Origin: Sedimentitalea xiamensis
GTDB taxonomy: Bacteria; Pseudomonadota; Alphaproteobacteria; Rhodobacterales; Rhodobacteraceae
NCBI RefSeq assembly: GCF_030164465.1
Contig: NZ_JASNJE010000016.1
Location: 1-64,000, forward strand
Length of the DNA stretch: 64,000 nucleotides
Direction: 5' to 3'
Shown: positions 19,439-28,977 of the stretch, piece after piece
Layout: every line of letters begins with the position of its first letter
Numbering within the stretch: the stretch's first letter is position 1
Program-made: the position numbers and the translations under genes
The notes under the pieces: model-generated
Database searches by the model: none
What the model was told of the DNA's origin: nothing
The model's input: the letters and a program-made list of their open reading frames with translations, nothing else

Positions 19439-20425
19439 ATGGATATTCGCGAACACACCCGTCAATTCATCGCGAAGGACAACCGCATCGCGGCGCTGAG
19501 CTTCTTCGGGACCTTCGCGGTCTATTTCGGGTCGCTCTGGCTGGCGATCGCGGCCGCGCAGCCCTGGCTGGTGCTGCCCGCCATGGCCGTGCACGCGTTT
19601 TCCGCCGTGCGGCTCTACGTGCTCCAGCACGACACCGGCCACCATTCGCTGTTCGAAACCCGCGCCCAGAACGAACTGGCGGGCCATGCGCTGTCGCCCT
19701 TCACCTTCGCGCCCTTCGAGGTGATGAAGCAGAATCACAACCTGCACCACGCCGGGGTCGGCAATCTCGACCACCGCGAGACCGGCGAGATCCACACCAT
19801 GACCCTGCGCGAATGGAACAAGGCCGGGTTCTGGACCCGCCTGCAATACCGGCTCTACCGCAATCCCTTCGTGCTCGTGCCGCTGGGGGCCTTCTTCACC
19901 TATTTCATCCGCTACCGCTGGCCCAAGAACACGCTGCGATTCGGCTGGAAAGGCGTGGTCCTGCACAATCTCGCGGTGCTGGCCTGGGTCGGGGCGATCT
20001 TCGCGCTGTCGGGCTGGCACGGCCTCGGCATCTATTTCGCCGCTTCGATGATGGGCGGGATGCTCGGGGTCTTCCTCGTCTACCTGCAACACAATTTCGA
20101 GGACACCTACTGGGACCGCCGGCCCGATCTCGATCCGCAGATCGCGGCGATTCAGGGTTCGTCCTGTCTCGATTTCGGGGCCTGGTTCGATCACGCGGTG
20201 GCCTGCATCACGCTGCACGACATCCACCACCTGAATTCGCGCATCCCGTCCTACCGGCTGCGCGCCTGCCACTACAGCCTGCCGGAAGAATTCGCGCCGC
20301 GCCGGATCAGGTTCCCCGAAGCGGTGGCGGCGCTGAACCTCAAGCTCTGGGACGAAGACGCCGGACGGCTGGTGCCGTTTCCCGGACCCGACGCCGCCCG
20401 CCGCAGCGCCGGGGCCACCGGCTAG
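19439..20425 (+). CDS. Membrane fatty acid desaturase
   Basis: A 328-residue integral membrane di-iron desaturase. Three histidine boxes are visible: HDTGHH at 64-69, HNLHH at 100-104 and HDIHH at 260-264. Hydrophobic pairs lie between the first two and the last. It belongs to the broad DesA-like family acting on acyl lipids. Regiospecificity cannot be assigned, and carotenoid or sphingolipid substrates cannot be excluded. The start follows CAGGGGC. Its stop codon overlaps the stop of the convergent TspO-like gene by four bases. Confidence 0.85.
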   Translation: MDIREHTRQFIAKDNRIAALSFFGTFAVYFGSLWLAIAAAQPWLVLPAMAVHAFSAVRLYVLQHDTGHHSLFETRAQNELAGHALSPFTFAPFEVMKQNHNLHHAGVGNLDHRETGEIHTMTLREWNKAGFWTRLQYRLYRNPFVLVPLGAFFTYFIRYRWPKNTLRFGWKGVVLHNLAVLAWVGAIFALSGWHGLGIYFAASMMGGMLGVFLVYLQHNFEDTYWDRRPDLDPQIAAIQGSSCLDFGAWFDHAVACITLHDIHHLNSRIPSYRLRACHYSLPEEFAPRRIRFPEAVAALNLKLWDEDAGRLVPFPGPDAARRSAGATG

Positions 20426-21135
20426 CGGACCAGCTTCGCCAGCGCCACCGCCGAGATCAGCGCGGCGGCCGCGCCGGCCAGCACCAGCACGGTCAGCGAC
20501 TGCGTCAGGTTGGCCACGACCACCGCGGCCAGCGCCCAGACCAGCGCCGCAGCGTATTCCGGAACGTCCGGCACCCGGCGCAGCACGAACAGCCCGATGG
20601 CCGCCGCGATCAAGAGCGCGATCGCCGCCGCCGCGATCTGTCCGGTCACGCCCCATCCGGCCAGCACCAGTCCGACAGATACCGCGCTGGCCGCCGTCAG
20701 CCAGCCGGCATAAAGCGCCACCGGCGCCCGCCCCAGCCAGCGGTCGAGCACGGGTGCGGCCCGCAACGCCATCAGGGCCGACACCAGCATGACCCAGATC
20801 AGCACCGTCGCGCCCAGCGGGCTGATCAGCGCCACCGGCAGCCAGGCCGCGCCAGCGCCAAGGGACAGCGCCAGCGGCGCGCGCATCGGCTGCCAGTCCA
20901 CCGCGCGGGCGCGGGCGAAAAACCCGAACCCCGCGCCGATCAGCAGCCAGCCATAGATCACCCCCCAGATCGCAAAGGCATAGCCCGCAGGCTGCACCGG
21001 CGCGTCCACCTGCGGCACCGGGAACTGATCCGGCTCGAACCCGCCGAACCCCGGAACCAGCAGCGGCGATGCGGCAAAGGCCGCCGCCGCCAGCAGCACC
21101 AGCGCCGCCATGAACGGCGTGGGATGACCCGTCAT
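20422..21135 (-). CDS. TspO/MBR-like (tryptophan-rich sensory protein-like) membrane protein
   Basis: A 237-residue membrane protein with about seven hydrophobic segments. The sequence [17 protein letters not shown] resembles the conserved TspO region before the second helix, and such proteins in Rhodobacterales are usually placed near the TspO/MBR family. It is longer than a standard five-helix TspO (about 160), so ligand (tetrapyrrole) binding should not be assumed. The ATG overlaps the serS stop (ATGA), which indicates translational coupling to serS. Confidence 0.6.
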   Translation of the reverse strand: MTGHPTPFMAALVLLAAAAFAASPLLVPGFGGFEPDQFPVPQVDAPVQPAGYAFAIWGVIYGWLLIGAGFGFFARARAVDWQPMRAPLALSLGAGAAWLPVALISPLGATVLIWVMLVSALMALRAAPVLDRWLGRAPVALYAGWLTAASAVSVGLVLAGWGVTGQIAAAAIALLIAAAIGLFVLRRVPDVPEYAAALVWALAAVVVANLTQSLTVLVLAGAAAALISAVALAKLVR

Positions 21136-22424
21136 GCCAATGCGCCGTCCGCGGTCAGGGTCAGCTTGCCGCCGAGCCAGGGCGCGAGAACCTCGGGCAG
21201 CGTGACCGACCCGTCCGCCTGCTGGCCGTTCTCCAGCACCGCGATCAGGCAGCGCCCCACGGCGAGGCCCGACCCGTTCAGCGTGTGCACGAATTCGGGC
21301 TTGGCCCCCGGCTCGGGCCGGAACCGCGCGTTCATCCGCCGCGCCTGGAAATCGCCCGTCGTGCTGACCGAAGAAATCTCGCGATAGGCATCCTGCCCCG
21401 GCAGCCAGGCCTCGATGTCATAGGTGCGCCGCGCCCCGAACCCCATGTCGCCGGTGCAGAGCACCACCGTGCGATAGGGCAGGCCCAGACGCTCCAGCAG
21501 GTCCTCGGCACAGCGCAGCATCCGTTTCTGTTCGGCGTCGCTCTCCTCCGGGCGGGTGATGCTGACCATCTCGACCTTCTCGAACTGGTGCTGGCGCAGC
21601 ATCCCTGCCGTGTCCTTGCCCGCACTCCCGGCCTCGCTCCTGAAACACAGCGTATGCGCGGTCATCCGGATCGGCAGCGCGTCCGCTTCCAGTATCTCGC
21701 CCGCCACCGAATAGGTCAGCGGCACTTCGGATGTCGGCACCAGCCACCAGTCGTTGGTGGTCTGGTAACTGTCGTCTCCGAATTTCGGCAGCTTGTCGGT
21801 GCCATACATCGCCTCGTCGCGCACCAGCACCGGCGGGTTGACCTCGGTGAGCCCGTTCTCGGCGATATGCGTGTCCAGCATGAACTGCGCCAGCGCCCGG
21901 TGGATGCGCGCCACCGCGCCGGTCAGCACCACGAACCGGCTGCCGGAAATCTTGGCCCCCATCTCGAAATCCATCGACGCCGCCACGCCCGCGATCTCGA
22001 AATGCTCCCTGGGCGTGAAACCGAACGCTCGCGGCGCGCCCCAGCGGTTGACCTCGACATTCCCGGTCTCGTCCGCCCCGTCGGGCACGTCATCCGCCGG
22101 GGCGTTGGCGATGCGGGCCAGCATGTCGGTGAGCTTCGCGTCCAGATCCTTGGCCTCTGCGGCCAGTGCCGCGACCTCGGCCTTCTTCTCCGCGACCAGC
22201 GCGCGCAGGCGTTCGAATTCCGCCTCCTCGCCCCTGGCCTTGGCCGCGCCGACCTCCTTGCTGGCCTTGTTCTGCTCGGCCTGCGCCGCCTCGCTGGCGG
22301 CGATCCGTTCCCGGCGCGCCGAATCCAGATCGAGCACCGCCGCCGCCATCGGAGCCTCGCCCCGCCGCGCGAGAGCGGCGTCGAAAGCCTCCGGGTTGTC
22401 ACGAATGGCGCGAATGTCATGCAT
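21132..22424 (-). CDS. serS: Seryl-tRNA synthetase
   Basis: A class II synthetase charging tRNA(Ser) and tRNA(Sec)-type acceptors, 430 residues, standard length. The N-terminal region to about residue 105 is the long antiparallel coiled coil that binds the tRNA variable arm (many A, E, K and R heptads). The catalytic core carries motif 2 ([27 protein letters not shown]) and motif 3 ([17 protein letters not shown]). It is followed with a 4-base overlap by the TspO-like gene. Confidence 0.97.
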   Translation of the reverse strand: MHDIRAIRDNPEAFDAALARRGEAPMAAAVLDLDSARRERIAASEAAQAEQNKASKEVGAAKARGEEAEFERLRALVAEKKAEVAALAAEAKDLDAKLTDMLARIANAPADDVPDGADETGNVEVNRWGAPRAFGFTPREHFEIAGVAASMDFEMGAKISGSRFVVLTGAVARIHRALAQFMLDTHIAENGLTEVNPPVLVRDEAMYGTDKLPKFGDDSYQTTNDWWLVPTSEVPLTYSVAGEILEADALPIRMTAHTLCFRSEAGSAGKDTAGMLRQHQFEKVEMVSITRPEESDAEQKRMLRCAEDLLERLGLPYRTVVLCTGDMGFGARRTYDIEAWLPGQDAYREISSVSTTGDFQARRMNARFRPEPGAKPEFVHTLNGSGLAVGRCLIAVLENGQQADGSVTLPEVLAPWLGGKLTLTADGALA

Positions 22425-22682
22425 GGGTCTGGTCCTTGATATGCGAGTCGTCTCGGCGCCTTATGCCTCATGTGCAAGTGCAAGGGTAGGTGGGATTGCC
22501 CACCTCAGGACCGGCTATCGACGCGCGGCATCAGCCCGGATGCCCCGCCCGGCTGCGCCCGGCCTTCCCCCCGCGAGGGCGCTTTGGCGATGTCACGCAA
22601 AGCAAGAACGACAAGGCAGCTTGGGAGCGCATCACTCCGAACGACCCGGACAAATACGCCCTCCCAGGCTCGGGCGCGGCCC
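22425..22682. other. GC-rich intergenic block between serS and the pentapeptide-repeat gene
   Basis: About 258 bases without a supportable gene. The segment 22541-22590 is very GC-rich with imperfect inverted repeats (CCGCCCGGCTGCGCCCGG and neighbours). Several frames are open through it by composition alone. It may be an interspersed repeat or a decayed sequence. I could not identify it. Confidence 0.3.
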
Positions 22683-24017
22683 TCACCACGTCGCGGGATC
22701 GTCGGGATCGAAGCCGATCTCCTCCTGCCAGGCGCGCCACATGATCGCGAAATGGTCCCAGTGCAGGTTTCCCCGTTCCCAATGCGCAGGCGGCGACCCA
22801 AAGAGCGTCACGGACGCGTCGCCGAACACCTCGTCCAGCGACAGGGATGTCAGATGCTTCGCCCGCGTCAGGTCGAACATCCACATGGCGCTGCCGCGCA
22901 GCCGTGCCGATTGCAGGCCGGTGCCGTTGTCCAGGTCGATGGACGACAGCAGGGCGCCCTGAAGGCCGGTTTCCGCGAGATCGACCTCGCGCAGGTCCAC
23001 GCTCGACAGGATGGCGCGCTGCATCCGCGCATTGGCCAGCCGGGCCCGTTTCAGGTTTGCATAGCCCAGCTTGGCGTCGGTCATGTCCGCGTGATTCAAT
23101 TGCGCCTTAACCAGCTTGCAGACCTGAAGGTTGGCGCGCCGGAAAGACGCGCCGCGCAGGTCGGCCCCGATCATTTCGGCGTCCTGCAGCGTGGCATCGT
23201 CGAATACCAGGTCGCGCAGATCGAACCCCGCCAGATTCGCCATTCGCAGATCGATCTCCACCGTGTCCGGGTCCACACCCTCGATCTTCTTCATCCGCCC
23301 GATGGCCTGCGCTGCCGCCTCCATGTCGGCGCGCGGGTGTTCCTCGTGGTCCGGTCCGATGCCCTTGGACAATTGCCGCAGGTAGACGCAGAGCAGGCGG
23401 GCGATTCGCGGGGCTTCCTCCGGACGTTCCTGCGCCAGCGCCTCCAGCCGGTCGATGGCCGTGACCCGGCGGACGATGTCGTCCTCGATGAATCCCAGTT
23501 CTTCGGCGTCGTCCATCTTCTTCTTGCGTCGGATCTCGCGCCGCGCATGCAGGTCGTCGGCGGCGGAATTGATCTTGTCATTAAACAGGGCCTCTTCGGT
23601 TGCCGTTGCCTGTCTTTCGGCGGCTTTGGTCTGCCGTTCCGTGGTGAACACGCGAATATAGGCAAAGAGCAGGGTGAACAGCGCGCCCAGTGCCGCCAGC
23701 ATCGCCAGCATGATCGATCCGTGCCAGCGGATGTCTGAAGCGTTCTCTTTGGCGGTTTCGAGACTCGGATAGCTCCAGGCCAGCGCCAGCAGTTCCCAAA
23801 GCACTGCCAGGAAAACGATCACGCCAAAAGGCAGGGAGAGGAGTCCGAACCACCCCAACGCGTTCAGCGGCTTGTTCTCCGAGAAACGTGGCCCCTTGGC
23901 GCGCTTGTCCGACGCGACGCCGCTGATCGTCCAGTAGATCGCGATCACGAGCAGAACCAGCAGGATCGCCGGGATCGCAGCCGGGTCCGAGAGCGCTTCT
24001 CTGACATTCCCGAACAT
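22683..24017 (-). CDS. Membrane-anchored pentapeptide-repeat protein
   Basis: A 444-residue protein. Three hydrophobic helices lie in the first 150 residues (AIPAILLVLLVIAIYWTIS; FGVIVFLAVLWELLALAW; IMLAMLAALGALFTLLFAY). A charged coiled-coil stretch follows (TERQTKAAERQATATEEA). The C-terminal half contains pentapeptide repeats of the A(D/N)LxX type (ADLRGASFRRANLQ, ANLKRARLANARMQRA, VDLREVDLAETGLQGALLSSIDL), which should form a right-handed beta helix in the cytoplasm. The function is unknown. DNA-mimic gyrase protection is known for other members but is not supported by this topology. The start at 24017 has GGGG just upstream. It diverges from yajC across a region with three iterons. Confidence 0.82.
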   Translation of the reverse strand: MFGNVREALSDPAAIPAILLVLLVIAIYWTISGVASDKRAKGPRFSENKPLNALGWFGLLSLPFGVIVFLAVLWELLALAWSYPSLETAKENASDIRWHGSIMLAMLAALGALFTLLFAYIRVFTTERQTKAAERQATATEEALFNDKINSAADDLHARREIRRKKKMDDAEELGFIEDDIVRRVTAIDRLEALAQERPEEAPRIARLLCVYLRQLSKGIGPDHEEHPRADMEAAAQAIGRMKKIEGVDPDTVEIDLRMANLAGFDLRDLVFDDATLQDAEMIGADLRGASFRRANLQVCKLVKAQLNHADMTDAKLGYANLKRARLANARMQRAILSSVDLREVDLAETGLQGALLSSIDLDNGTGLQSARLRGSAMWMFDLTRAKHLTSLSLDEVFGDASVTLFGSPPAHWERGNLHWDHFAIMWRAWQEEIGFDPDDPATW

Positions 24018-24118
24018 GTGACCCCGTCGCTGCTGTTCCTTCACACCATGACGCCCATTCACGCCTCTGCCAAGACCTGCTTCCGGGTCCGGAACCGCCT
24101 GTCGGGTCTGCAAGCGCG

Positions 24119-24151
24119 TATGCACGCGGTATGCACGGCATATGCACGCCC
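24119..24151. repeat. Three tandem 11-bp iterons between the pentapeptide gene and yajC
   Basis: TATGCACGCGG, TATGCACGGCA and TATGCACGCCC follow each other without gaps, sharing the core TATGCACG. The 11-base period keeps the copies on one face of the helix, as expected for cooperative binding of a regulator. They lie about 31 bases upstream of the predicted yajC -35 element and about 100 bases upstream of the pentapeptide gene, so they could control either. Confidence 0.6.
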
Positions 24152-24181
24152 GGCACACGCGGTTTTGCTGCCCGCGCCGCC

Positions 24182-24210
24182 TTGCAAACGCCCCGCTCTG
24201 CGCATAGGTT
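24182..24210 (+). promoter_or_regulatory. yajC-secDF promoter candidate
   Basis: TTGCAA at 24182-24187 and TAGGTT at 24205-24210 are separated by 17 bases. A start near 24217 would give a leader of about 45 bases before yajC. Prediction only. Confidence 0.45.
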
Positions 24211-24260
24211 CCGCCAAAATCGCGGGCAGGGGTCCGCCAGTCAACCAAAAGGAACATCTC

Positions 24261-24545
24261 ATGGATGGTGGCGCTTTCGCCCAGTTTCTCCCGCTCGTTC
24301 TGATCTTCGCGATCATGTATTTCCTGCTGATCCGGCCGCAGCAGAAAAAGCTCAAGCAGCACCAGGCGATGGTCTCCGCCCTGCGCCGCGGCGACCAGGT
24401 GGTCACCCAGGGCGGGTTGATCGGCAAGGTCGTCAAGGTCAAGGACGACAACGAGATCGAGGTCGAACTGGCCGAGAACGTCAAGGTGCGGGTGGTGAAA
24501 TCGACCATCGCGACGGTGACGAGCAAGACCGAACCAGCAAACTGA
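24261..24545 (+). CDS. yajC: Preprotein translocase subunit YajC
   Basis: A 94-residue single-span inner-membrane protein (helix FLPLVLIFAIMYFLLIRPQQ), followed by the conserved cytoplasmic RPQQKKxKxHQxMxxxLxxGDxVVTxGGxxGxV pattern. YajC associates with SecDF and SecYEG. The start at 24261 follows AAGGAAC; the longer in-frame extension upstream passes through the iterons and is rejected. It is the first gene of yajC-secD-secF. Confidence 0.95.
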   Translation: MDGGAFAQFLPLVLIFAIMYFLLIRPQQKKLKQHQAMVSALRRGDQVVTQGGLIGKVVKVKDDNEIEVELAENVKVRVVKSTIATVTSKTEPAN

Positions 24546-24578
24546 CTCTGCCTGTTAAGATCCTGAAAAGGCTGAGAT

Positions 24579-26240
24579 ATGCTGCAATTTGACCTTTGGA
24601 AAAGGGTGTTGATCTGGCTGATCTGCGCCGTCGGGATCTGGCTGGCTCTGCCGAACGCCTTCTACACCCGCGTCGAGGCCCACAACGACGCGGTCGCCGC
24701 GATCGACAAGGGTGGCGCGACCGGGGAACTCGATCGGCAGGTGGCGGCATGGCCGAGCTGGATGCCCTCTTCGCTGGTCAATCTCGGGCTCGACCTGCGC
24801 GGCGGCGCGCATCTGCTGGCCGAGGTCCAGGTCGCCGATGTCTATGAAAGCCGCATGCAGGCGATGTGGCCGGAAATCCGCGACGCCCTGCGCCCGGAAC
24901 GCGACACAGTCGGCACGATCCGCCTGCAACCCTCTGATCCGCAAGAGATTCGTATCCGGATCGGCACGCCCGAAGGCATGCCCCGCGCGCTCGAAGTCGT
25001 GCGCGGACTGGCCCGCCCGATCCAGACCCTGACCGGCGTCGGCTCGACCGACATCGAGGTCCGGGGCGAGGATGACGTGATCGTCGTCACCCTGTCCGAA
25101 GCCGAGAAGCTCGCCACCGACGACCGCACCGTGCGCCAGTCGCTCGAGATCATCCGCCGTCGAATCGACGAGGTCGGAACCCGCGAACCGACGATCCAGC
25201 GCCAGGGCGAAGACCGCATCCTGATCCAGGTCCCCGGCATCGGCAGCGCGTCGGAACTCAAGGAGATCATCGGTACCACCGCGCAGCTGACCTTCCACCC
25301 GGTGGTCGGGCGCGGCAGCGACGGCGACGCCAACCCCGGCGTCGGCAACAAGATTGTTCCGGCGCTGGACGAACAGGGTGTCTTTTACACGCTGGAAGCC
25401 GCCCCCGTGGTCACCGGCGAAGAACTGGTCGATGCACAACCCGCCTTCGACCAGAACGGCCGCCCGGCGGTCAATTTCCGCTTCAACACCTCGGGCGCCC
25501 GCAAGTTCGGCGACTACACGGCGGAAAACATCGGCAGCCCCTTCGCCATCGTTCTCGATGACGAAGTGATCAGTGCGCCGGTGATCCAGAGCCATATTCC
25601 CGGCGGGTCCGGCATCATCACCGGCAATTTCACCGTCGAGGAAAGCACCAACCTGGCGGTCCTGCTGCGCGCGGGCGCGCTTCCGGCGGGGCTCGAATTT
25701 CTCGAAGAACGCACCATCGGTCCGGAACTGGGCCAGGACAGCATCGACGCGGGCAAGGTGGCGACCATCGTCGCCTTCGTGGCGGTGCTCACCTTCATGG
25801 CGCTCAGCTACGGCCTGTTCGGACTGTTCGCGAACATCGCCCTGATCCTGAACATCGCGCTGATCTTCGGCCTGCTGTCGCTGATGGGGGCGACGCTGAC
25901 GCTGCCGGGCATTGCCGGTATCGTGCTGACCGTCGGCATGGCGGTGGATGCCAACGTGCTGGTCTTCGAACGGATCCGCGAGGAACTCAAGACATCGCGA
26001 GGTCCGGCGCGCGCCATCGAACTGGGCTATGAAAAGGCCCTGAGCGCCATCCTGGACGCCAATATCACGACGTTCATCACCGCGGTCATCCTGTTCGTCA
26101 TGGGGTCGGGGCCGGTGCGCGGATTCGCGATCACCCTGGGTCTGGGCATCCTGACCTCGGTCTTCACGGCAATCTTCGTCACCCGGCTGATGATCGTCAT
26201 GTGGTTCGAACGCCGCCGCCCCAAAACGATCGAGGTTTGA
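24579..26240 (+). CDS. secD: Protein translocase subunit SecD
   Basis: SecD and SecF use the proton gradient to complete export through SecYEG from the periplasmic side. The product is 553 residues: an N-terminal helix, a large periplasmic P1 region (beginning near LGLDLRGGAHLL), and five C-terminal helices with the RND-like motifs (LTLPGIAGIVLTVGMAVDANVLVFERIREEL). The conserved D in the fourth helix (AVDANV) is present. It lies 33 bases after yajC and one base before secF. Confidence 0.97.
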   Translation: MLQFDLWKRVLIWLICAVGIWLALPNAFYTRVEAHNDAVAAIDKGGATGELDRQVAAWPSWMPSSLVNLGLDLRGGAHLLAEVQVADVYESRMQAMWPEIRDALRPERDTVGTIRLQPSDPQEIRIRIGTPEGMPRALEVVRGLARPIQTLTGVGSTDIEVRGEDDVIVVTLSEAEKLATDDRTVRQSLEIIRRRIDEVGTREPTIQRQGEDRILIQVPGIGSASELKEIIGTTAQLTFHPVVGRGSDGDANPGVGNKIVPALDEQGVFYTLEAAPVVTGEELVDAQPAFDQNGRPAVNFRFNTSGARKFGDYTAENIGSPFAIVLDDEVISAPVIQSHIPGGSGIITGNFTVEESTNLAVLLRAGALPAGLEFLEERTIGPELGQDSIDAGKVATIVAFVAVLTFMALSYGLFGLFANIALILNIALIFGLLSLMGATLTLPGIAGIVLTVGMAVDANVLVFERIREELKTSRGPARAIELGYEKALSAILDANITTFITAVILFVMGSGPVRGFAITLGLGILTSVFTAIFVTRLMIVMWFERRRPKTIEV

Positions 26241-26241
26241 C

Positions 26242-27210
26242 ATGAGGCTGAAACTGGTTCCGCAGGAAACCTCCTTCGATTTCTTCAACCGCTGGAAACT
26301 GTGGCTGGGCATTTCGGCGATCATGGTCGTGGTGGCCTTTACGTCGTTCCTCGTGCAGGGGCTGAACTACGGGATAGATTTCCGTGGCGGCACCACGATC
26401 CGGACCGAAAGCGCGCAGCCGGTGGAAGTGGCGGAGTACCGCGCTGTTCTGGCAGAGCTCGGTCTGGGCGACGTCATCATCAGCGAGGTCTTCGATCCTT
26501 CGTTCGACGAAAACCAGCATGTCGCCATGGTGCGAATCCAGGCTCAGGACGGCGCCGAGGCGGTGACGCCCGAAACGATCGCGGAGGTCGAGGCCGCGCT
26601 CCGGATCGCGGCGCCGGACATCAGGTTCGTCTCGGTGGAATCGGTCGGCCCGAAAGTTTCCGGAGAGTTGATCACAACCGCCATCCTGGCGGTGTCGCTC
26701 GCCATCGGGGCGGTGCTGATCTACATCTGGCTGCGCTTTGAATGGCAATTCGCGCTCGGTGCCGTCGCGGCGCTGGTCCATGACGTCGTGCTGACCATCG
26801 GTATCTTCTCGGAGCTTCAGATCAAGTTCGATCTGGCGATTATCGCGGCGCTTCTGACAATCGTCGGCTATTCTCTGAACGACACCGTGGTCGTGTTCGA
26901 CCGGGTGCGTGAAAACCTGCGGAAATACAAGCAGAAGTCCCTGAAGGATGTACTGAACCTGTCGATCAACGAAACGCTGTCACGCACCGTGATGACCTCT
27001 GTCACGACGCTGCTGGCGCTGATCTCGCTGTTCATTCTGGGCGGGGACGTGATCCGGGGCTTCGTCTTCGCGATGATCTGGGGCGTGATCGTCGGCACTT
27101 ACAGTTCGATCTTCGTCGCCTCGACCATCCTTGTCTATCTCGGGGTAAAGCGCGACTGGAGCAAGCCGTCCAACACCGGCGGCAATCAATACGCCAACAT
27201 TGATGCCTGA
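26242..27210 (+). CDS. secF: Protein translocase subunit SecF
   Basis: The partner of SecD, 322 residues, with six helices. GIDFRGGTTI marks the start of its periplasmic domain and TIVGYSLNDTVVVFDRVREN the proton-relay helix. It is transcribed with secD. Its end overlaps the next gene (TauE/SafE-like) by eight bases, so the operon probably continues. Confidence 0.97.
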   Translation: MRLKLVPQETSFDFFNRWKLWLGISAIMVVVAFTSFLVQGLNYGIDFRGGTTIRTESAQPVEVAEYRAVLAELGLGDVIISEVFDPSFDENQHVAMVRIQAQDGAEAVTPETIAEVEAALRIAAPDIRFVSVESVGPKVSGELITTAILAVSLAIGAVLIYIWLRFEWQFALGAVAALVHDVVLTIGIFSELQIKFDLAIIAALLTIVGYSLNDTVVVFDRVRENLRKYKQKSLKDVLNLSINETLSRTVMTSVTTLLALISLFILGGDVIRGFVFAMIWGVIVGTYSSIFVASTILVYLGVKRDWSKPSNTGGNQYANIDA

Positions 27211-27955
27211 CATTCTGGCCCAGGTTCTGGCGATGCCGGGACTGGGCTGGTTGATCGCGGCGGCCTTGGTCGCGGGACTGGTGCGGGGCTTTTCCGGGTT
27301 CGGAACCGCGATGATCTATCTGCCGGTGGCGGCGCAGGTGCTGCCGCCGCTCTGGGCCATCGTGACGCTGGTGGTGATGGATATTTTCGGTCCGGTGCCG
27401 AACCTGCCGCGCGCGTTCAGGGATGCGCACCGGCGCGATCTGGTTCTGCTGATCGGCGGAGCCTTCTGCCTCTTGCCCGTCGGCCTGTCGGTCCTGTCGC
27501 TGGCGGCGCCCGAACTCTACCGCTACGGCCTGTCCACTGTGTCGCTGGTGCTGGTGGCCTGCCTGGCGCTGGGGCTCCGGTATCACGGGGTGCTCTACCC
27601 GCCGCTGGTCGCGGGCATCGGGGCTTTCGCCGGGTTTCTCGGAGGATTGATCGGCGTTCCGGGGCCACCGGTCATCCTGTTCTACATGGCCAGCACGCTG
27701 CCGGTGCAGGTGGTGCGCGCCAATGTGCTGCTCTTCCTGTTCTTTTTCGATTTCCTGCTGCTCGGACTGGTCGCACTGCGCGGCGATCTGAGCGGCTTTC
27801 CGGTGGTCCTGGGCCTGCTGCTCGCCCTGCCGAATATCGCCGGAAACGTGATCGGCGCGATGGTTTTCAACCCGGCCCGTACCGGGCTATACAGGGCCAT
27901 GGCCTATGCGATCGTGGCGGTTTCCGCGATCGCCGGGCTGCCCGCCTGGGATTGA
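27203..27955 (+). CDS. TauE/SafE-family sulfite exporter-like permease
   Basis: A 250-residue membrane protein with about eight helices and the repeat-type segments LVRGFSGFGTAMIYLPVA and GFLGGLIGVPGPPVILFYMAS, which define the TSUP (TauE/SafE) family of organic sulfonate, sulfite or small organic anion carriers. The substrate is unknown. The ATG at 27203 is preferred over an in-frame TTG one codon earlier. It overlaps secF by eight bases and is followed 16 bases later by the Mth938-like gene, so it is embedded in the sec operon without an obvious functional link. Confidence 0.82.
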   Translation: MPDILAQVLAMPGLGWLIAAALVAGLVRGFSGFGTAMIYLPVAAQVLPPLWAIVTLVVMDIFGPVPNLPRAFRDAHRRDLVLLIGGAFCLLPVGLSVLSLAAPELYRYGLSTVSLVLVACLALGLRYHGVLYPPLVAGIGAFAGFLGGLIGVPGPPVILFYMASTLPVQVVRANVLLFLFFFDFLLLGLVALRGDLSGFPVVLGLLLALPNIAGNVIGAMVFNPARTGLYRAMAYAIVAVSAIAGLPAWD

Positions 27956-27971
27956 GCGAACGGAGACCGAC

Positions 27972-28325
27972 ATGCGCCTGAACGAAGTCACCTTCACCGA
28001 TGCCGTCCCCGTGGAAGGTTATGGCCCCGGCTTCTTCCGGATCGGCGGACAGGTGCATCGCGGGGCGGTTCTGACCGGTCCGGCGGGCACCGGAGCCTGG
28101 GGTGGATATGACGACAGCGCGCCCCTGCTGGCGCTGGCGGGGCGCATCGATGTCCTGTTCATCGGCACCGGGGCCGAGATCGCGCATATTCCCGCGACCC
28201 TGCGCGACGCCATCGAAACCGCCGGGATCGGGGTGGAGGTGATGAATTCGCCCTCGGCCTGCCGCAGCTACAACGTGCTGCTGTCCGAAGGCCGGCGGAT
28301 CGCGCTGGCCCTGCTGCCGGTTTAG
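27972..28325 (+). CDS. Mth938-like domain protein (NDUFAF3 family)
   Basis: A 117-residue single-domain protein. The pattern [57 protein letters not shown] is split here only by description; key features are the G-T-G loop near residue 63 and the [12 protein letters not shown] segment near 93. The family includes NDUFAF3, a mitochondrial complex I assembly factor, and bacterial members commonly lie next to secDF, as here. The role in this organism is inferred. The start follows GGAGACC. Confidence 0.85.
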   Translation: MRLNEVTFTDAVPVEGYGPGFFRIGGQVHRGAVLTGPAGTGAWGGYDDSAPLLALAGRIDVLFIGTGAEIAHIPATLRDAIETAGIGVEVMNSPSACRSYNVLLSEGRRIALALLPV

Positions 28326-28362
28326 CCTTTTTCGCGCCGCCGCAATCGGTTATGCGGCTTAC

Positions 28363-28977
28363 ATGACGCTTGAAGTTTCGGATCTGTCGATCACGCGGGG
28401 CGGGGTCCCGGTGCTGCAAGGCCTCGGCTTTGCGCTCAGGCCCGGACATGCGCTGGTGGTGCGTGGTCCCAACGGTATCGGCAAGACGACCCTGTTGCGC
28501 ACCCTGGCCGGATTGCAGCCGCCGCTGTCGGGGCGAATAGAGGGTGCCGATGAAACCATTGCCTATGCCGGCCATTCCGACGGGATCAAGCCGACGCTGA
28601 CGGTGATCGAAAACCTGACCTTCTGGGCGCGCGTGTTCGGCGCCCGGAGCATCCAGCCCGCGCTGGATGCGTTCGACCTGAACGACCTGGCGGAACGCCA
28701 TGCCGGCAACCTGTCCGCGGGGCAGAAACGGCGGCTGGGGCTGTCGCGGCTTCTCGTCACCGGACGGCCGATCTGGATGCTGGACGAGCCCACCGTGTCG
28801 CTGGATGTGTCTGCCGTCGCCATGTTCGCCGATGCGGTCCGGGCGCATCTGGGGCAGGGCGGTTCGGCGCTGATCGCCACCCATATCGACCTCGGGCTGG
28901 ATGCAGAGATCCTGGATGTCGGCCCGTTCAAGGCAAGACCTCGGGAGATCGAGGATTTCGACGGAGATTTCCTGTGA
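28363..28977 (+). CDS. ccmA: Haem exporter ATP-binding protein CcmA
   Basis: The ATPase of the System I cytochrome c maturation ABC complex (CcmABCD), which releases holo-CcmE. The product is 204 residues with Walker [10 protein letters not shown], signature [13 protein letters not shown] and Walker [13 protein letters not shown]. The signature has A in place of the second G, which is usual for CcmA. The stop overlaps the ccmB start (GTGA-type, four bases), so the two are translationally coupled. Confidence 0.95.
   Translation: MTLEVSDLSITRGGVPVLQGLGFALRPGHALVVRGPNGIGKTTLLRTLAGLQPPLSGRIEGADETIAYAGHSDGIKPTLTVIENLTFWARVFGARSIQPALDAFDLNDLAERHAGNLSAGQKRRLGLSRLLVTGRPIWMLDEPTVSLDVSAVAMFADAVRAHLGQGGSALIATHIDLGLDAEILDVGPFKARPREIEDFDGDFL

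Noticed and set aside
22490-22744. An 84-codon plus-strand frame in the serS-pentapeptide gap
   Set aside because: No family features, biased composition, and it runs into the antisense of the pentapeptide gene.
22683-24017. Pentapeptide protein as a gyrase inhibitor (Qnr-like)
   Set aside because: It has three membrane helices and its repeats are few; Qnr proteins are soluble and nearly all repeat.
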